64,000 nt of DNA from Levilactobacillus brevis ATCC 14869 = DSM 20054. Its GTDB lineage: Bacteria; Bacillota; Bacilli; Lactobacillales; Lactobacillaceae. This document shows positions 37,234 through 45,597 of the stretch, piece after piece (the first letter of the stretch is position 1; each line of letters starts with the position of its first letter). Made by a program: the position numbers and the translations under genes. Under the pieces are notes generated by a model that worked only from the letters and a program-made list of their open reading frames with translations, made no database searches and was not told the origin of the DNA. Where the stretch lies: contig NZ_AZCP01000004.1 of assembly GCF_001433855.1 (NCBI RefSeq), positions 106,104 to 170,103 of the forward strand. The letters are read 5' to 3'.

Positions 37234-37484
37234 CAGCATGTGGGAATCAATTTATAGCCGTAATGATGTGTGAACGATGGTCTAGATAGCCCCAGATTAG
37301 GGAAAGTGTCCCCATAATGGCTTGATAAGATAGCAAAAATAGTAACACTTTTGAGAAAACGGTTTCGTGAAGCGCATTCACAAATTAGCGGGTCTAGTTG
37401 TAAGAAATTAGACCGATTAGGGGATAAAGTTAAACAAGGGACGTATTATGGCGGAGAACTTAAAACATGGACGTAAATTGGTGA
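37234..37484. other. Intergenic stretch with degenerate cre and a tiny frame
   Basis: AGAAAACGGTTTCG (37354-37367, 12 of 14 to the cre consensus) is followed by a second dyad GTGAA-5-TTCAC (37368-37382). A 16-codon frame with a fair ribosome site runs 37448-37498 into the next terminator. It may be the remnant of a lost gene; nothing else is visible. Confidence 0.35.
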
Positions 37485-37526
37485 TCAAAAACAGGTAGTT
37501 TCAGAATGATACTGAAACTACCTGTT
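37485..37526 (-). terminator. Terminator after the GNAT gene
   Basis: Perfect 15-bp stem AACAGGTAGTTTCAG/CTGAAACTACCTGTT with TTTTTG on the minus strand. Confidence 0.88.
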
Positions 37527-37560
37527 ATAGGTGCTAACCAAGAGCTTGTTAAGCTGCAAA

Positions 37561-38085
37561 TTAGTCTAAGTTTAATTCGTAAGCACGACGAGCGTTGTCG
37601 CCGGGTTCGGCAACGTGAATGATACCGCGGTACTGGTAGTCAAAACTAGCGGCAATAGCTTGCATTCGCTTGTTCATATTGTGGGTGTCAATGCGGAAGT
37701 TATGGATGCCAGTTTGATAGGCCTGACTGATCAGGTTAGAGAAGAAATAGTGGCTCAGGTGTTGACCAGCAAAGGCCGAACTTAAGGCAATCCGATGAAT
37801 CGTGGCATAGGTGTCGGTGGTATTTTGCCAACCGGTCCCGGTAATCTCGTGGTAGTCAGCGTTGTCACCGACCACTTGGGCAGCGGTACCGGCAACTTGA
37901 CCATCAACGATTAATAACCAACTCTGCTGATTGTTGATATCAGCGGTAATCGCGGCTTCATCGGGATAACCATCTTGCCACTGGGGACTGCCATCGGCTT
38001 TTAAGAGCGCTTTGGCATTGGCAATAATTGGCATAATAGCGGGTAAATCAGCTAGTGTGGCCTGTCTTAGATAGATCAAACTCAT
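37561..38085 (-). CDS. GNAT family N-acetyltransferase
   Basis: Protein of 174 residues with GNAT layout; N-terminal LRQATLADLPAIMPII and the acetyl-CoA region IHRIALSSAFAGQHLSHYF, in which the usual Q/RxxGxG/A is relaxed to AGQHLS. TAGGAGGACA precedes ATG 38085. Monocistronic with a strong terminator. Acceptor unknown. Confidence 0.85.
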   Translation of the reverse strand: MSLIYLRQATLADLPAIMPIIANAKALLKADGSPQWQDGYPDEAAITADINNQQSWLLIVDGQVAGTAAQVVGDNADYHEITGTGWQNTTDTYATIHRIALSSAFAGQHLSHYFFSNLISQAYQTGIHNFRIDTHNMNKRMQAIAASFDYQYRGIIHVAEPGDNARRAYELNLD

Positions 38086-38273
38086 GAGATGTCCTCCTAG
38101 AAATAATGAAATTTACTTTCTAGCATACCACTTTTGTTTTTGTAGTCGCCATAAATATAGTGGTAAATATCTGACAATTAGATTGATACAATTAGTAACT
38201 GACTGGCAAAAGTAAGCCATTATCAATTGCTGCCGGACACCACCGTGCTATCCTGACAGCGGAGGTGTGACGT

Positions 38274-38441
38274 ATGGGGAAAAAATTCAACCACCACTTT
38301 TACCGGCGTTGGCTATTTTGGTTTGGCATTGCTTTTTGGATAGCCGAGGCGCTCTCATGGTCATTTGATAACTGGTCGGTTAAGCTGTTAGGCGTTGCTA
38401 TGGGGTTGTTTTTAATTATTTGGAGTATGGATAGCGAGTAG
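38274..38441 (+). CDS. 55-residue membrane protein
   Basis: Short gene starting at ATG 38274 behind a strong GGAGGTG site. The peptide has a basic start (MGKKFNHHFYRRW) and two hydrophobic, Trp-rich segments (about 13-28 and 36-51). A possible promoter TTGCTG-16-TATCCT lies upstream. Signals for translation and composition support a real small membrane protein; no family is recognised. Confidence 0.6.
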   Translation: MGKKFNHHFYRRWLFWFGIAFWIAEALSWSFDNWSVKLLGVAMGLFLIIWSMDSE

Positions 38442-38463
38442 TTGTGCGTCGTGAAAACGCATA

Positions 38464-38491
38464 AAAAAAGCGCTCGAAAATATCGCGCGCT
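38464..38491 (-). terminator. Terminator after the NUDIX gene
   Basis: AGCGC..GCGCT stem followed by seven T on the minus strand; 22 bp from the small membrane gene's stop. Confidence 0.8.
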
Positions 38492-38499
38492 AGAGGTCA

Positions 38500-38964
38500 T
38501 TAGTGATTTTGTTGAGCAAAGTAGGTTTGGGCGGCTGCTAACATGTCAGCAGTTTGCTGGTTTAACAAGGGTGGTAGGTCATCTAGAGGGAAGTACTGGA
38601 GGTCCAGTGTCTCATCCGTGGCTGCTGGTAGGAGATGCCCGCCAGTTGGCTTTACCCAGTACAGTTGGGAGATCACTTGGGTGACGTCACCGTTTGGATA
38701 GGTCGTAAATCCTTGGTCGAAGATTCCCAGTGACTGGATAATCTCAACATCCAAGCCGCTGTCTTCTTTGACTTCGCGGATGCAGGCGGTCGCAAAGGTC
38801 TCGCCGTATTCTAAGTAACCACCGGGCAAGCTCCAGTTATGCGTATCGGTCCGTAGATTCAGTAAAGCCTCGTGTCGCTCGTTGGTCACCAGACCACCAG
38901 AGGCATTAAGAATGATGGGTTTGTGACCGACGAGTTCGCGAATTTCCTTGATGTAATTTGCCAT
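38500..38964 (-). CDS. NUDIX hydrolase
   Basis: Protein of 154 residues that should hydrolyse a nucleoside diphosphate derivative. The Nudix box is GGYLEYGETFATACIREVKE followed by DSG, so one Glu of the REUXEEXG motif is Asp. AAAGTAGGTCAG lies before ATG 38964. Substrate cannot be read from sequence. Confidence 0.88.
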   Translation of the reverse strand: MANYIKEIRELVGHKPIILNASGGLVTNERHEALLNLRTDTHNWSLPGGYLEYGETFATACIREVKEDSGLDVEIIQSLGIFDQGFTTYPNGDVTQVISQLYWVKPTGGHLLPAATDETLDLQYFPLDDLPPLLNQQTADMLAAAQTYFAQQNH

Positions 38965-39025
38965 AGACGCTGACCTACTTTCTACTAAGAGTTAGGTTCA
39001 GTATACCCGATTTTGGGCCGTAGGG

Positions 39026-39220
39026 TTAGCGGGGCTGATGCCAGGTGTCCGCCAAAATGATAGCGATCAGCAGTAGCAGGCACGTCAAGAAGAATTCGAT
39101 AATGAGGGCCCAAAGTGCAGTTCCTAAAAATTGGCTGGCTACCCAGTCGATAACGAGGCAGGCAATTAATGAAATAATAAATTTTACCCACCAATCAAGA
39201 TTGTTCCTTAAATTTTTCAT
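39026..39220 (-). CDS. 64-residue two-helix membrane protein
   Basis: Small membrane protein with helices at about 12-30 and 34-58; GGGGGAG 6 bp before ATG 39220 supports a real gene. No family recognised. Confidence 0.6.
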   Translation of the reverse strand: MKNLRNNLDWWVKFIISLIACLVIDWVASQFLGTALWALIIEFFLTCLLLLIAIILADTWHQPR

Positions 39221-39352
39221 CTAAATCTCCCCCATAAAACTAGCTACTCTTAGCATATCAAGGACCGAATCAAAGAACAATTATTGATAGACAATTCGAG
39301 ATTAAAAGCCGTTATTTAGGCGATAATCATGAACGTTAGTCAGTTGAACGGC

Positions 39353-39394
39353 AAAACGCGTGCCTCTTTTCCACTAGAAAGGGGCACGCGTTTT
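39353..39394 (-). terminator. Terminator after padC
   Basis: 12-bp stem AAAACGCGTGCC with GGCACGCGTTTT. Confidence 0.88.
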
Positions 39395-39408
39395 AAGTAA
39401 AGTTAAGC

Positions 39409-39948
39409 TTATTTCTTGATCCGCTTGTAGTTACTGTCGAAGTACTTGCCAGCCCGGATGTCGTCGGGCATGCCGGCGTATGGGGCTTCGCTAATAACAT
39501 CTTCGTTGTCTTGACCAGCGTCACCCATGTACGTGATGTTGGCAAATTCGGGTACGACTAACTTAGGATAAGTGTCATACTTTTCACGGGATTCTTCCAT
39601 TAAATCAATGTGTTCGTTTTGATAAGTTACCGTGATTTCGGGATGTTCTTCAACCCACTTAGGGAAGAAGATGGTACCGTTTAGCTTCTTTTCGTTGGGA
39701 ACGAAATCAAGCGCAACGTCGGTTCCCGTTGGTTCTGTCCAGGCAACTTTGTAGATGCCGGGAACCAGCATCACAATGTTGGCCGCTTGGTCAGTAACCC
39801 ACCGCCCAGCGACCATGCCACCATGGATTCGGTAATCAACGGTGTGGTCATTCTTAGCGTACCATTCGTATTCCCAGCCGTTGTCGTAGGTGTAGATGAA
39901 GTGGGTACCTAAAAAGTCGTCTAATGTTTTGAATTCTTTAGTCATCAT
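39409..39948 (-). CDS. padC: Phenolic acid decarboxylase
   Basis: Cytosolic decarboxylase of 179 residues that turns p-coumaric, ferulic and caffeic acid into vinyl phenols, detoxifying them. The family pattern is clear from [19 protein letters not shown] through [15 protein letters not shown] to [18 protein letters not shown], including the Tyr and Glu positions of the active site. AAGGAGCGC precedes ATG 39948; a longer frame up to 39975 overlaps the operator. Divergent padR and the operator explain induction by phenolic acids. Confidence 0.96.
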   Translation of the reverse strand: MMTKEFKTLDDFLGTHFIYTYDNGWEYEWYAKNDHTVDYRIHGGMVAGRWVTDQAANIVMLVPGIYKVAWTEPTGTDVALDFVPNEKKLNGTIFFPKWVEEHPEITVTYQNEHIDLMEESREKYDTYPKLVVPEFANITYMGDAGQDNEDVISEAPYAGMPDDIRAGKYFDSNYKRIKK

Positions 39949-39969
39949 AAAGCGCTCCTTTTTAATAGC

Positions 39970-39993
39970 AAACATGTAATTAATTACATGTTT
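39970..39993. promoter_or_regulatory. PadR operator
   Basis: 24-bp perfect palindrome with core ATGTAATTAATTACAT (39974-39989), matching the known PadR site ATGT-8N-ACAT. It lies about 8-31 bp after the padC start point, so bound PadR would block elongation or clearance. Confidence 0.9.
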
Positions 39994-40007
39994 TTGTTTA
40001 CGTGATT

Positions 40008-40036
40008 ACTGTAACGCGAAATTTCGGAAACGTCAA
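40008..40036 (-). promoter_or_regulatory. padC promoter
   Basis: On the minus strand TTGACG-17-TACAGT, start near 40001. Confidence 0.8.
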
Positions 40037-40102
40037 TAATTTTCTTGCAGTTTTTTTATGAAACTGGTTCAATGAAGACAACAGTCAGGCAAGGAGGCGG
40101 CC

Positions 40103-40639
40103 ATTATCGGTCAGCGAAATCGATTACAATATATTATCTTAGGACTGCTCAATCAGCGGCCGCAGACGGGTTATGACTTGACCAAAGCCTTTGAACATGA
40201 GATCGGTGAGTTTTGGCAGGCGCAACACAGCCAGATTTATCCGATGCTTAAACGCTTAGAAACCGCTGGTGACATTACCCATGAGGACACCGTCAGTGGG
40301 GAAAAGCTGGCTAAAAAGCAGTATTCATTAACGCCGACCGGGCATGATAAGTTGGTTGCGTGGGTGAGCGAGCCATCGCCAGAGTTGACGGCGACCAAGG
40401 ACGAGTTTATTTTAAAGCTTTACTTCATTAAGACCAGCGATGATCCCCGTTTGCAGCCAATGTTGCAGGAGCAAGCGGCTTTACACCGGGCGCAACTGGC
40501 CCATCTACAAGAGCGCCAGCAGACGGTTTTTCCGGATCAAACGGCCATTGACCAGGCGTACGGGCATTATTTGATTTTGGATCATGCCATTGGCCGTGAG
40601 CGCTACTATGTCGAGTGGTTGGAAAAATACTTGAATTAA
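40103..40639 (+). CDS. padR: PadR family repressor with apparent AUU start
   Basis: The conserved PadR N-terminus (QRNRLQYIILGLLNQRPQTGYDLTKAFE) begins before any usual start: the frame is open from a stop at 40073, and the first ATG/GTG/TTG is TTG 40178, which would cut off half of the winged helix. AAGGAGG at 40091-40097 is 5 bp before ATT 40103 and 8 bp before ATC 40106, so initiation at one of these is most likely. The product is about 178 residues, the normal length. It represses padC until phenolic acid is present. Confidence 0.85.
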   Translation: MIGQRNRLQYIILGLLNQRPQTGYDLTKAFEHEIGEFWQAQHSQIYPMLKRLETAGDITHEDTVSGEKLAKKQYSLTPTGHDKLVAWVSEPSPELTATKDEFILKLYFIKTSDDPRLQPMLQEQAALHRAQLAHLQERQQTVFPDQTAIDQAYGHYLILDHAIGRERYYVEWLEKYLN

Positions 40640-40647
40640 ATGAATAG

Positions 40648-40700
40648 ACGAAAAAGGTTCCGCAACGACGGATATAGTCGGGTTGCGGAACCTTTTTCGT
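40648..40700. terminator. Bidirectional terminator
   Basis: Perfect 19-bp stem (ACGAAAAAGGTTCCGCAAC and its complement) around a 15-nt loop. Confidence 0.93.
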
Positions 40701-40745
40701 GTCTAGCAGATTGATGATTAGGGCCGGGTGTTACCAACGTCAAAG

Positions 40746-41312
40746 TTAGGATTTATCCTGCTGAAGCAGTCCCATCATGGTAGTTTGTTGGAAAGTGGCG
40801 ATGAGATCGTGAATGGTGGTCAATGATTCTTGTTGTCCGCCCAACAACCAATCCCGCCAAATGGCGTAGACACCAGCACTCATAAAACTAATCCAGTAGG
40901 TCTGCTGAGTCGATGTGATCCCGTGCCAAGTCACGTTAGTCGCATAGAAGGTCCGCATATTATCATTGAAGACCTGACGGATAATGTGTTCAAATCCCCG
41001 GTCTGCGGAGAGTTTGAGGGTTGTTGAGAAACTGGTGAAGAAGTCGCCAAGTGCCTGCAACTTGTCGGCTGTCGGTAGCTTGGCGATATCCGCAAAGCGG
41101 GCTGTAATGATGGGACCAAAGTAAGCTGTGAGCACGTCGTCAAGGGTATTGAAGTTACGATAAAAGGCCATGCGACTAACGCCAGCCCGCTTCACCACTT
41201 GAGTGACCGTTAAGTCGGCTAAATCTTTGGTGGCTAATAATTGGAGGAGGGCGGTCGCTAAGTAGTCTTGTGAATCTTGTTTAATTTGTTGGGCGTGTTT
41301 GGTCGCTGCCAT
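40746..41312 (-). CDS. TetR family regulator
   Basis: Protein of 188 residues with helix-turn-helix LTVTQVVKRAGVSRMAFYRNF and a Trp-rich C-terminal domain. Divergent from the reductase at 41424 with overlapping promoters, so it probably controls both. Ligand unknown. Confidence 0.85.
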   Translation of the reverse strand: MAATKHAQQIKQDSQDYLATALLQLLATKDLADLTVTQVVKRAGVSRMAFYRNFNTLDDVLTAYFGPIITARFADIAKLPTADKLQALGDFFTSFSTTLKLSADRGFEHIIRQVFNDNMRTFYATNVTWHGITSTQQTYWISFMSAGVYAIWRDWLLGGQQESLTTIHDLIATFQQTTMMGLLQQDKS

Positions 41313-41351
41313 TACAATTACTCCGTTCTGTCATAGATGCTCGTGATTGCC

Positions 41352-41399
41352 TTGAATTAGGTCTGGGGTCATTGTATGCTACTTCCACAGACGTTACAA
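41352..41399. promoter_or_regulatory. Overlapping divergent promoters
   Basis: Plus strand TTGAAT-17-TATGCT (41352-41380) and minus strand TTGTAA-17-TACAAT (41371-41399) share their -10 region, so polymerase can use only one at a time. Confidence 0.75.
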
Positions 41400-41423
41400 G
41401 TGAAACGAAAGCGAGCGTGAATA

Positions 41424-42461
41424 ATGATGAAAAAAGAATTAGTCGTTGTAACCGGTGGAAGTGGCTTTATTGCTATCCATATTATTTTACAATTACTCCA
41501 GCAGGGGTATGCCGTGCGAACGACAGTCCGGTCATTGAAACGGACAGCCTTAATTCATGAGATGTTAGCAACCGGTGGTGTGACTGATCTAACCGACTTG
41601 GAGATTACGGAAGCCGACTTAACCAGTGACGATCATTGGGCGGCAACGATGACGGGAGCGACTTACGTGATTCATGTGGCGTCACCGACCCCTAACCGGG
41701 TTTACCGGAATGAAGATGAGATGATTCGCCCGGCTATCGACGGGGTCTTGCGGGTGTTGACAGCTGCCCGTGATGCCGGTGTTTCGCGGGTGGTCTTGAC
41801 CTCCGCTTATGGGGCGATCTTTGCGGGCCATCATCATCGAACGACCCCCTATACCGAAGCGGACTGGTCGGATGTGACGGCGAAGAAAATTCACCCTTAT
41901 CAAAAATCCAAGACATTGGCTGAACAAGCGGCTTGGCAATTTATTAAAACGGCAGGACAAGGGATGGAGCTAGCGGCTGTAAATCCAGTTGGTGTGATGG
42001 GGCCTGTCTTGGCGAGTGATTACTCCCATTCTAATGTCCAGATTCAACAATTACTGGAGGGGCAGGTGAAGGCCGTTCCCAACGTTGATTCGGGATACGT
42101 TGACGTGCGGGATGTCGCTAGTCTCCACTTGCTAGCCATGACGCAACCGCAAGCAGCCGGTGAACGGTTCTTAGCGACTACCGGAGAAACGTTATCTATG
42201 TTAGACGTCGCAAATATTTTACGGGTAGCCTTTCCGCAGTTTGCATCTAAGTTACCCACTAAGACAATTTCTAATGCGACAATTAAAGCAGCAGCTCTGG
42301 TAAAACCAGATTTGAAGATGATTGCTTCTATCGTGGGTGAATACGCGGAAACTAGTAATGCTAAAGCGGTGAATCTGTTGGGATGGCAGCCACGGTCGGC
42401 CAAGACGGCCATCATTGCTACAGCGCAGTCGATGTTAGACTTAGGCATCGTACAGGGATAG
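41424..42461 (+). CDS. Extended SDR, dihydroflavonol reductase-like
   Basis: NAD(P)-dependent reductase of 345 residues. The Rossmann motif is VTGGSGFIAIH (last Gly of GxxGxxG replaced by Ala), the substrate loop SPTP, and the active Tyr-x3-Lys is YQKSK. Relatives reduce aldehydes, ketones and phenolic carbonyls. Divergent TetR is the probable regulator. Ribosome site is weak (GCGAGCG). Confidence 0.85.
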   Translation: MMKKELVVVTGGSGFIAIHIILQLLQQGYAVRTTVRSLKRTALIHEMLATGGVTDLTDLEITEADLTSDDHWAATMTGATYVIHVASPTPNRVYRNEDEMIRPAIDGVLRVLTAARDAGVSRVVLTSAYGAIFAGHHHRTTPYTEADWSDVTAKKIHPYQKSKTLAEQAAWQFIKTAGQGMELAAVNPVGVMGPVLASDYSHSNVQIQQLLEGQVKAVPNVDSGYVDVRDVASLHLLAMTQPQAAGERFLATTGETLSMLDVANILRVAFPQFASKLPTKTISNATIKAAALVKPDLKMIASIVGEYAETSNAKAVNLLGWQPRSAKTAIIATAQSMLDLGIVQG

Positions 42462-42475
42462 GTTGAAAGTTAATT

Positions 42476-42510
42476 ATATTGTTGCTTATGCAACAATATC
42501 GTGGTACACT
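42476..42510 (+). promoter_or_regulatory. MarR-type operator and promoter of the elaA-marR unit
   Basis: Perfect 10-bp dyad ATATTGTTGC-4-GCAACAATAT (42476-42499) covers the -35 and spacer of TTGCTT-17-TACACT (42482-42510). It resembles sites of MarR proteins; the MarR gene is second in this unit, so autoregulation is likely. Confidence 0.8.
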
Positions 42511-42540
42511 TAGCCCCAGAAACTAAAAGGGGTGATGGCC

Positions 42541-42984
42541 ATGCTGACAGTCAAGCAGACCAATGAATTGACCAGTCAGGAACTGGTTCAGGTGCTAAAG
42601 GAACGGGTTGCCGTCTTCGTTGTGGAGCAGAATTGCCCGTATCAAGAAGTGGATACCGATGATTTTGATGACCTTCACGTCCAGCTAACGGACGATGCTG
42701 GTCAATTGCAGGCGTACACGCGGATCATGGATCGCGGTGATTCGGTGACCTTTGGCCGGGTGTTGGTGGTTAAAGCTTATCGGGGCACTGGGTTGGGCCA
42801 ACAGGTTGTGCAGGCAACGTTGGACGCAATCGCCAAGCGGTTTCCGGGCAAGCCTATTCAGATTCAGGCGCAGGCGTATTTGCAAAAGTTTTACGCCGGA
42901 TTTGGGTTCAAACCAGTCTCAGCGGTTTATTTGGAGGATGATATCCCACACTTAGATATGCGTTTGGAGGCGACTCATGACTGA
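42541..42984 (+). CDS. ElaA-type GNAT acetyltransferase
   Basis: Protein of 147 residues of the ElaA family: LKERVAVFVVEQNCPYQEVD at the N-terminus, then the acetyl-CoA loop YRGTGLGQQVV and FYAGFGFKPVS. ATG 42541 is 8 bp after AAAGGGG; earlier in-frame starts overlap that site. Overlaps the MarR gene by 8 bp. Confidence 0.88.
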   Translation: MLTVKQTNELTSQELVQVLKERVAVFVVEQNCPYQEVDTDDFDDLHVQLTDDAGQLQAYTRIMDRGDSVTFGRVLVVKAYRGTGLGQQVVQATLDAIAKRFPGKPIQIQAQAYLQKFYAGFGFKPVSAVYLEDDIPHLDMRLEATHD

Positions 42985-43429
42985 CGTGTTACGGGAAGTG
43001 GGCAGTATTGCGCGGGCGTTGGATTCAATTGCTAACGTTGAGTTCAAGCAATATCAGCTGACCCGTGGCCAGTACGCTTATCTGGCGCGGATATGTGAGC
43101 ACCCCGGGATCATTCAGGGCCAGTTGGCCGAGCTGATTAGGATTGATCGCACCACAACGGCGCACGCGGTTAAGCGACTGATTGACGGTGGCTTGGTGTA
43201 TCGCGAACCGCTACCTGGTAACCAGAAGAGTAAGGTGTTGTACCCGACTGAAAAGGGGCAGGCCATCTATCCCATCTTGAAACGTGAAAATGATTATTCT
43301 AATCAAGTGGCCCTAGCAGGTTTGTCGGCAGATGATGTGGCTACGTTAAAGCGAATCCTACCGGTGATGAGTGCCAATGTCACGGCGGATTGGCAACGAG
43401 TGAAGGCCGGCGAAAAGCGAGATTACTAA
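42977..43429 (+). CDS. MarR family regulator
   Basis: Protein of 150 residues with winged helix (GQLAELIRIDRTTTAHAVKRL and wing GNQKSKVLYPTEKG). Co-transcribed with the acetyltransferase and probably binding the 42476 dyad. Monocystronic tail closed by a terminator at 43436. Confidence 0.88.
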   Translation: MTDVLREVGSIARALDSIANVEFKQYQLTRGQYAYLARICEHPGIIQGQLAELIRIDRTTTAHAVKRLIDGGLVYREPLPGNQKSKVLYPTEKGQAIYPILKRENDYSNQVALAGLSADDVATLKRILPVMSANVTADWQRVKAGEKRDY

Positions 43430-43435
43430 AATAGA

Positions 43436-43470
43436 AACACCACGATGATAACCAATCGTGGTGTTTTTTT
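43436..43470 (+). terminator. Terminator after MarR gene
   Basis: 11-bp stem AACACCACGAT/ATCGTGGTGTT with seven T. Confidence 0.9.
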
Positions 43471-43713
43471 GTGGATCAGGCGATTAAATTGGAATAGGTT
43501 GTAGTTTAGGAGAACTGTTATCAGCTAGCCAGTTTTCTTTATTTGTAACATAGGTCTTCGTACTAAATAATTGATAATTTATGTATGATTTTGTTAATAA
43601 TAAGTATATCATAAGGTATGGATAGGTAAGCAGCTGATCAGCACCATTGGGGAATGGTTTTAATCATCTATTTAGTAGAAGTTTCATGTAGCTAAATTCG
43701 GTAGCGCTGAACC

Positions 43714-43737
43714 TTTAAACTCTTGGAGGAGTAAATG
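43714..43737. repeat. Copy 1 of a 24-bp degenerate direct repeat
   Basis: CTTTAAACTCTTGGAGGAGT and four more bases resemble TCTTAAACTCTTAGAGAAAT at 44329-44352. Both copies end in AAATG and lie upstream of the two unknown genes, suggesting duplication of an upstream region. Confidence 0.45.
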
Positions 43738-43758
43738 GTTTTCTAACGTGAAGAACAC

Positions 43759-43798
43759 AACGCCGGGATGATCACGAATTGCGTGATATCTCGGCGTT
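43759..43798. other. Hairpin without T-run
   Basis: AACGCCG..CGGCGTT with inner GATNATCACG/GCGTGATATC, about 16 pairs, no U-tract on either strand. It is the only clear structure in the AT-rich gap 43471-43943 besides the repeat; not a normal terminator. Confidence 0.6.
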
Positions 43799-43943
43799 AT
43801 ACATAAATAAAGATAGGCAATAGATGAATTTCAGAGGACGATTATAAAACACGCTTCACGTGGCGTAGCGGAATTAAAAAGTATCGAATAATTAAGACGG
43901 GTATCCATTAATTAGTATGATTCGGTGGAGGGAGAAGGCTGTT

Positions 43944-44288
43944 ATGAAAAAAAGAAGAGTCCTCATTGCAGCATTTTTGATTGTTGGAGTTTTTACTATT
44001 TTGGGGATAACGGGCGTGTGTCTTTTGACGCCCAACACACCGCAAAAGGCTGTGCGCTTTGCTATTCTGAAGAATGGTCACCCGATTATTGCATTGACAG
44101 AGACGCCTAAGAAGGTACCTGGGGGTAGCGTATATGGCTATTCCGGGAAAAGAGCTTGGCAGTATTATAAGGTTAAGACAGCATTTGATGCATCAAACGG
44201 GGAGATCAATATAAATACATTGGCAGTTAATAAGCCTAAAGCGGGATCAAATTTTTATCGGGTACATGTGGTTTATCCTGTGGCTTAG
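43944..44288 (+). CDS. Small exported protein, unknown
   Basis: Protein of 114 residues: basic start MKKRRVLIAAF, one hydrophobic helix (signal or anchor) and about 85 extracellular residues with two short beta-like stretches. GGAGGGAGAAGG lies before ATG 43944. No family recognised. First of three unknown exported or membrane genes. Confidence 0.65.
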   Translation: MKKRRVLIAAFLIVGVFTILGITGVCLLTPNTPQKAVRFAILKNGHPIIALTETPKKVPGGSVYGYSGKRAWQYYKVKTAFDASNGEININTLAVNKPKAGSNFYRVHVVYPVA

Positions 44289-44328
44289 TAATTTGGTAGA
44301 GGTCTTATAAGCTCAATCATGCTGGGGT

Positions 44329-44352
44329 CTTAAACTCTTAGAGAAATAAATG
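44329..44352. repeat. Copy 2 of the 24-bp degenerate direct repeat
   Basis: See the copy at 43714-43737; 17-18 of 24 positions agree by eye. Confidence 0.45.
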
Positions 44353-44400
44353 ATGTATGCATAACATGTAGGTAACTTTAAGCTTAGGGAGATGAATGGC

Positions 44401-44820
44401 ATGCAGATTGCCAAGTTGTATTTAAAAGGATTGGTTCCATTTATTTTGATTATGTTAATTAGCAATTATGATGTGGCGCAACAGGCATTACGGTTCCAAT
44501 TGAGTTGGTGGAATATTTACCTGATTGTGAGCTATGTCGTCATCTTTCCGGCCATTTATTTGGTGACGCGGCACCATATTGAGAACTCGCGGGATTTTGA
44601 GGGACAGCTCAATCAGCCACGAAAGAATGCGGAACAAGAATCGATGCGACTCGGTTCAAGCTATGCCAATACGGGCATGTTTGGTGTCACCAGAATCGGT
44701 GATGCGCAGGGCAAAGAGAGCTGGCTAGTCCGCTGGGGAATTGATTTTATTACGCGTCTCTTTTTATTATTCTGTGGTGTATTCGTGTTGGCCTATCGGT
44801 TATGGCAGGATCGACGGTAA
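44401..44820 (+). CDS. Membrane protein, unknown (DUF3899-like layout)
   Basis: Protein of 139 residues with helices at about 9-24, 34-52 and 112-132, and a conserved-looking segment ESMRLGSSYANTGMFGV between them. AGGGAG precedes ATG 44401; ATG 44392 overlaps that site. I am not certain of a family. The next gene starts 39 bp on, so both are probably one unit. Confidence 0.68.
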   Translation: MQIAKLYLKGLVPFILIMLISNYDVAQQALRFQLSWWNIYLIVSYVVIFPAIYLVTRHHIENSRDFEGQLNQPRKNAEQESMRLGSSYANTGMFGVTRIGDAQGKESWLVRWGIDFITRLFLLFCGVFVLAYRLWQDRR

Positions 44821-44859
44821 GTCATCCCGGTGTGGCCTTGTGGAGCGGGGGGATAGCGT

Positions 44860-45492
44860 GTGAAACGAATGTTAATGATAATCTATCAGCGATGTTTGAG
44901 CTTGTTTTTCTTAGGCGTTGTCATCGTTGGCGAGGCGGTCATGACATCGCAAACTACGATGAACGATACCGCTACCGGGATTGCTAAAGTCAGCATAGCC
45001 AGTACGTTAGTCGTGGTTGTTCTAGCCTACTTCATGACGTTTGTGGTGTATGGATTGGTAGCTGGCGGCGTTTGGCTCTGGCAGCGCCGGTCGAGCTATG
45101 AATTGCTGGTTAATTTTTTCTCTAAACCAGCACGGTCCGTTAATTTCGCGGTAATTATTGGGTTGTTATTGCTGGGAAGTGCTAATGCCTATTTTGAGGA
45201 CTATTTACCATCCCAGACAGCCGAGAAGTCAGTTAACCGGGCTATCCAGCGTAACCGGCTAAGGGAACTAACCACATCTGATCGGTTGTCCGCTGAGTTA
45301 AAACGGGGTCAGGCTATTTCCATAAGCGAAGAATTAACCATGAGCAATCACCAGCACATTTATTTGGCCAACCTTAAGGGCGACAACTCCGGAATTGAGA
45401 TAACGTTAACCCGACAACGACGGGACTTACTGGGGATTGTGGCCAGCTACCGTGTCACGAAGATCTCGGATGAGAATGGACGCGGTATCTAA
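44860..45492 (+). CDS. Membrane protein with C-terminal extracellular domain, unknown
   Basis: Protein of 210 residues with helices at about 10-28, 45-72 and 93-110, then a soluble tail of 95 residues. Start GTG 44860 follows GGGGGGAT. The tail may face outside if the N-terminus is inside. No family recognised. Confidence 0.65.
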   Translation: MKRMLMIIYQRCLSLFFLGVVIVGEAVMTSQTTMNDTATGIAKVSIASTLVVVVLAYFMTFVVYGLVAGGVWLWQRRSSYELLVNFFSKPARSVNFAVIIGLLLLGSANAYFEDYLPSQTAEKSVNRAIQRNRLRELTTSDRLSAELKRGQAISISEELTMSNHQHIYLANLKGDNSGIEITLTRQRRDLLGIVASYRVTKISDENGRGI

Positions 45493-45533
45493 AGCTACAA
45501 GAAGCCCAATCAGTATTGATACGAATATGAGAA

Positions 45534-45565
45534 GGGTCGGGGACAAAAGTCTCGGGCTCTTTTTG
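45534..45565 (+). terminator. Terminator of the unknown-gene block
   Basis: GACaaaaGTC-centred G/C-rich hairpin followed by TCTTTTT; shares sequence (in inverted form) with the terminator at 31894. Confidence 0.6.
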
Positions 45566-45597
45566 CGTTGCCAAATATTGAGTGCCGAAACGTGCGC

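Noticed and set aside
37292-37304. GCCCCAGATTAGG shared with 58411-58423
   Set aside because: Only 13 bp, no flanking similarity; may be chance.
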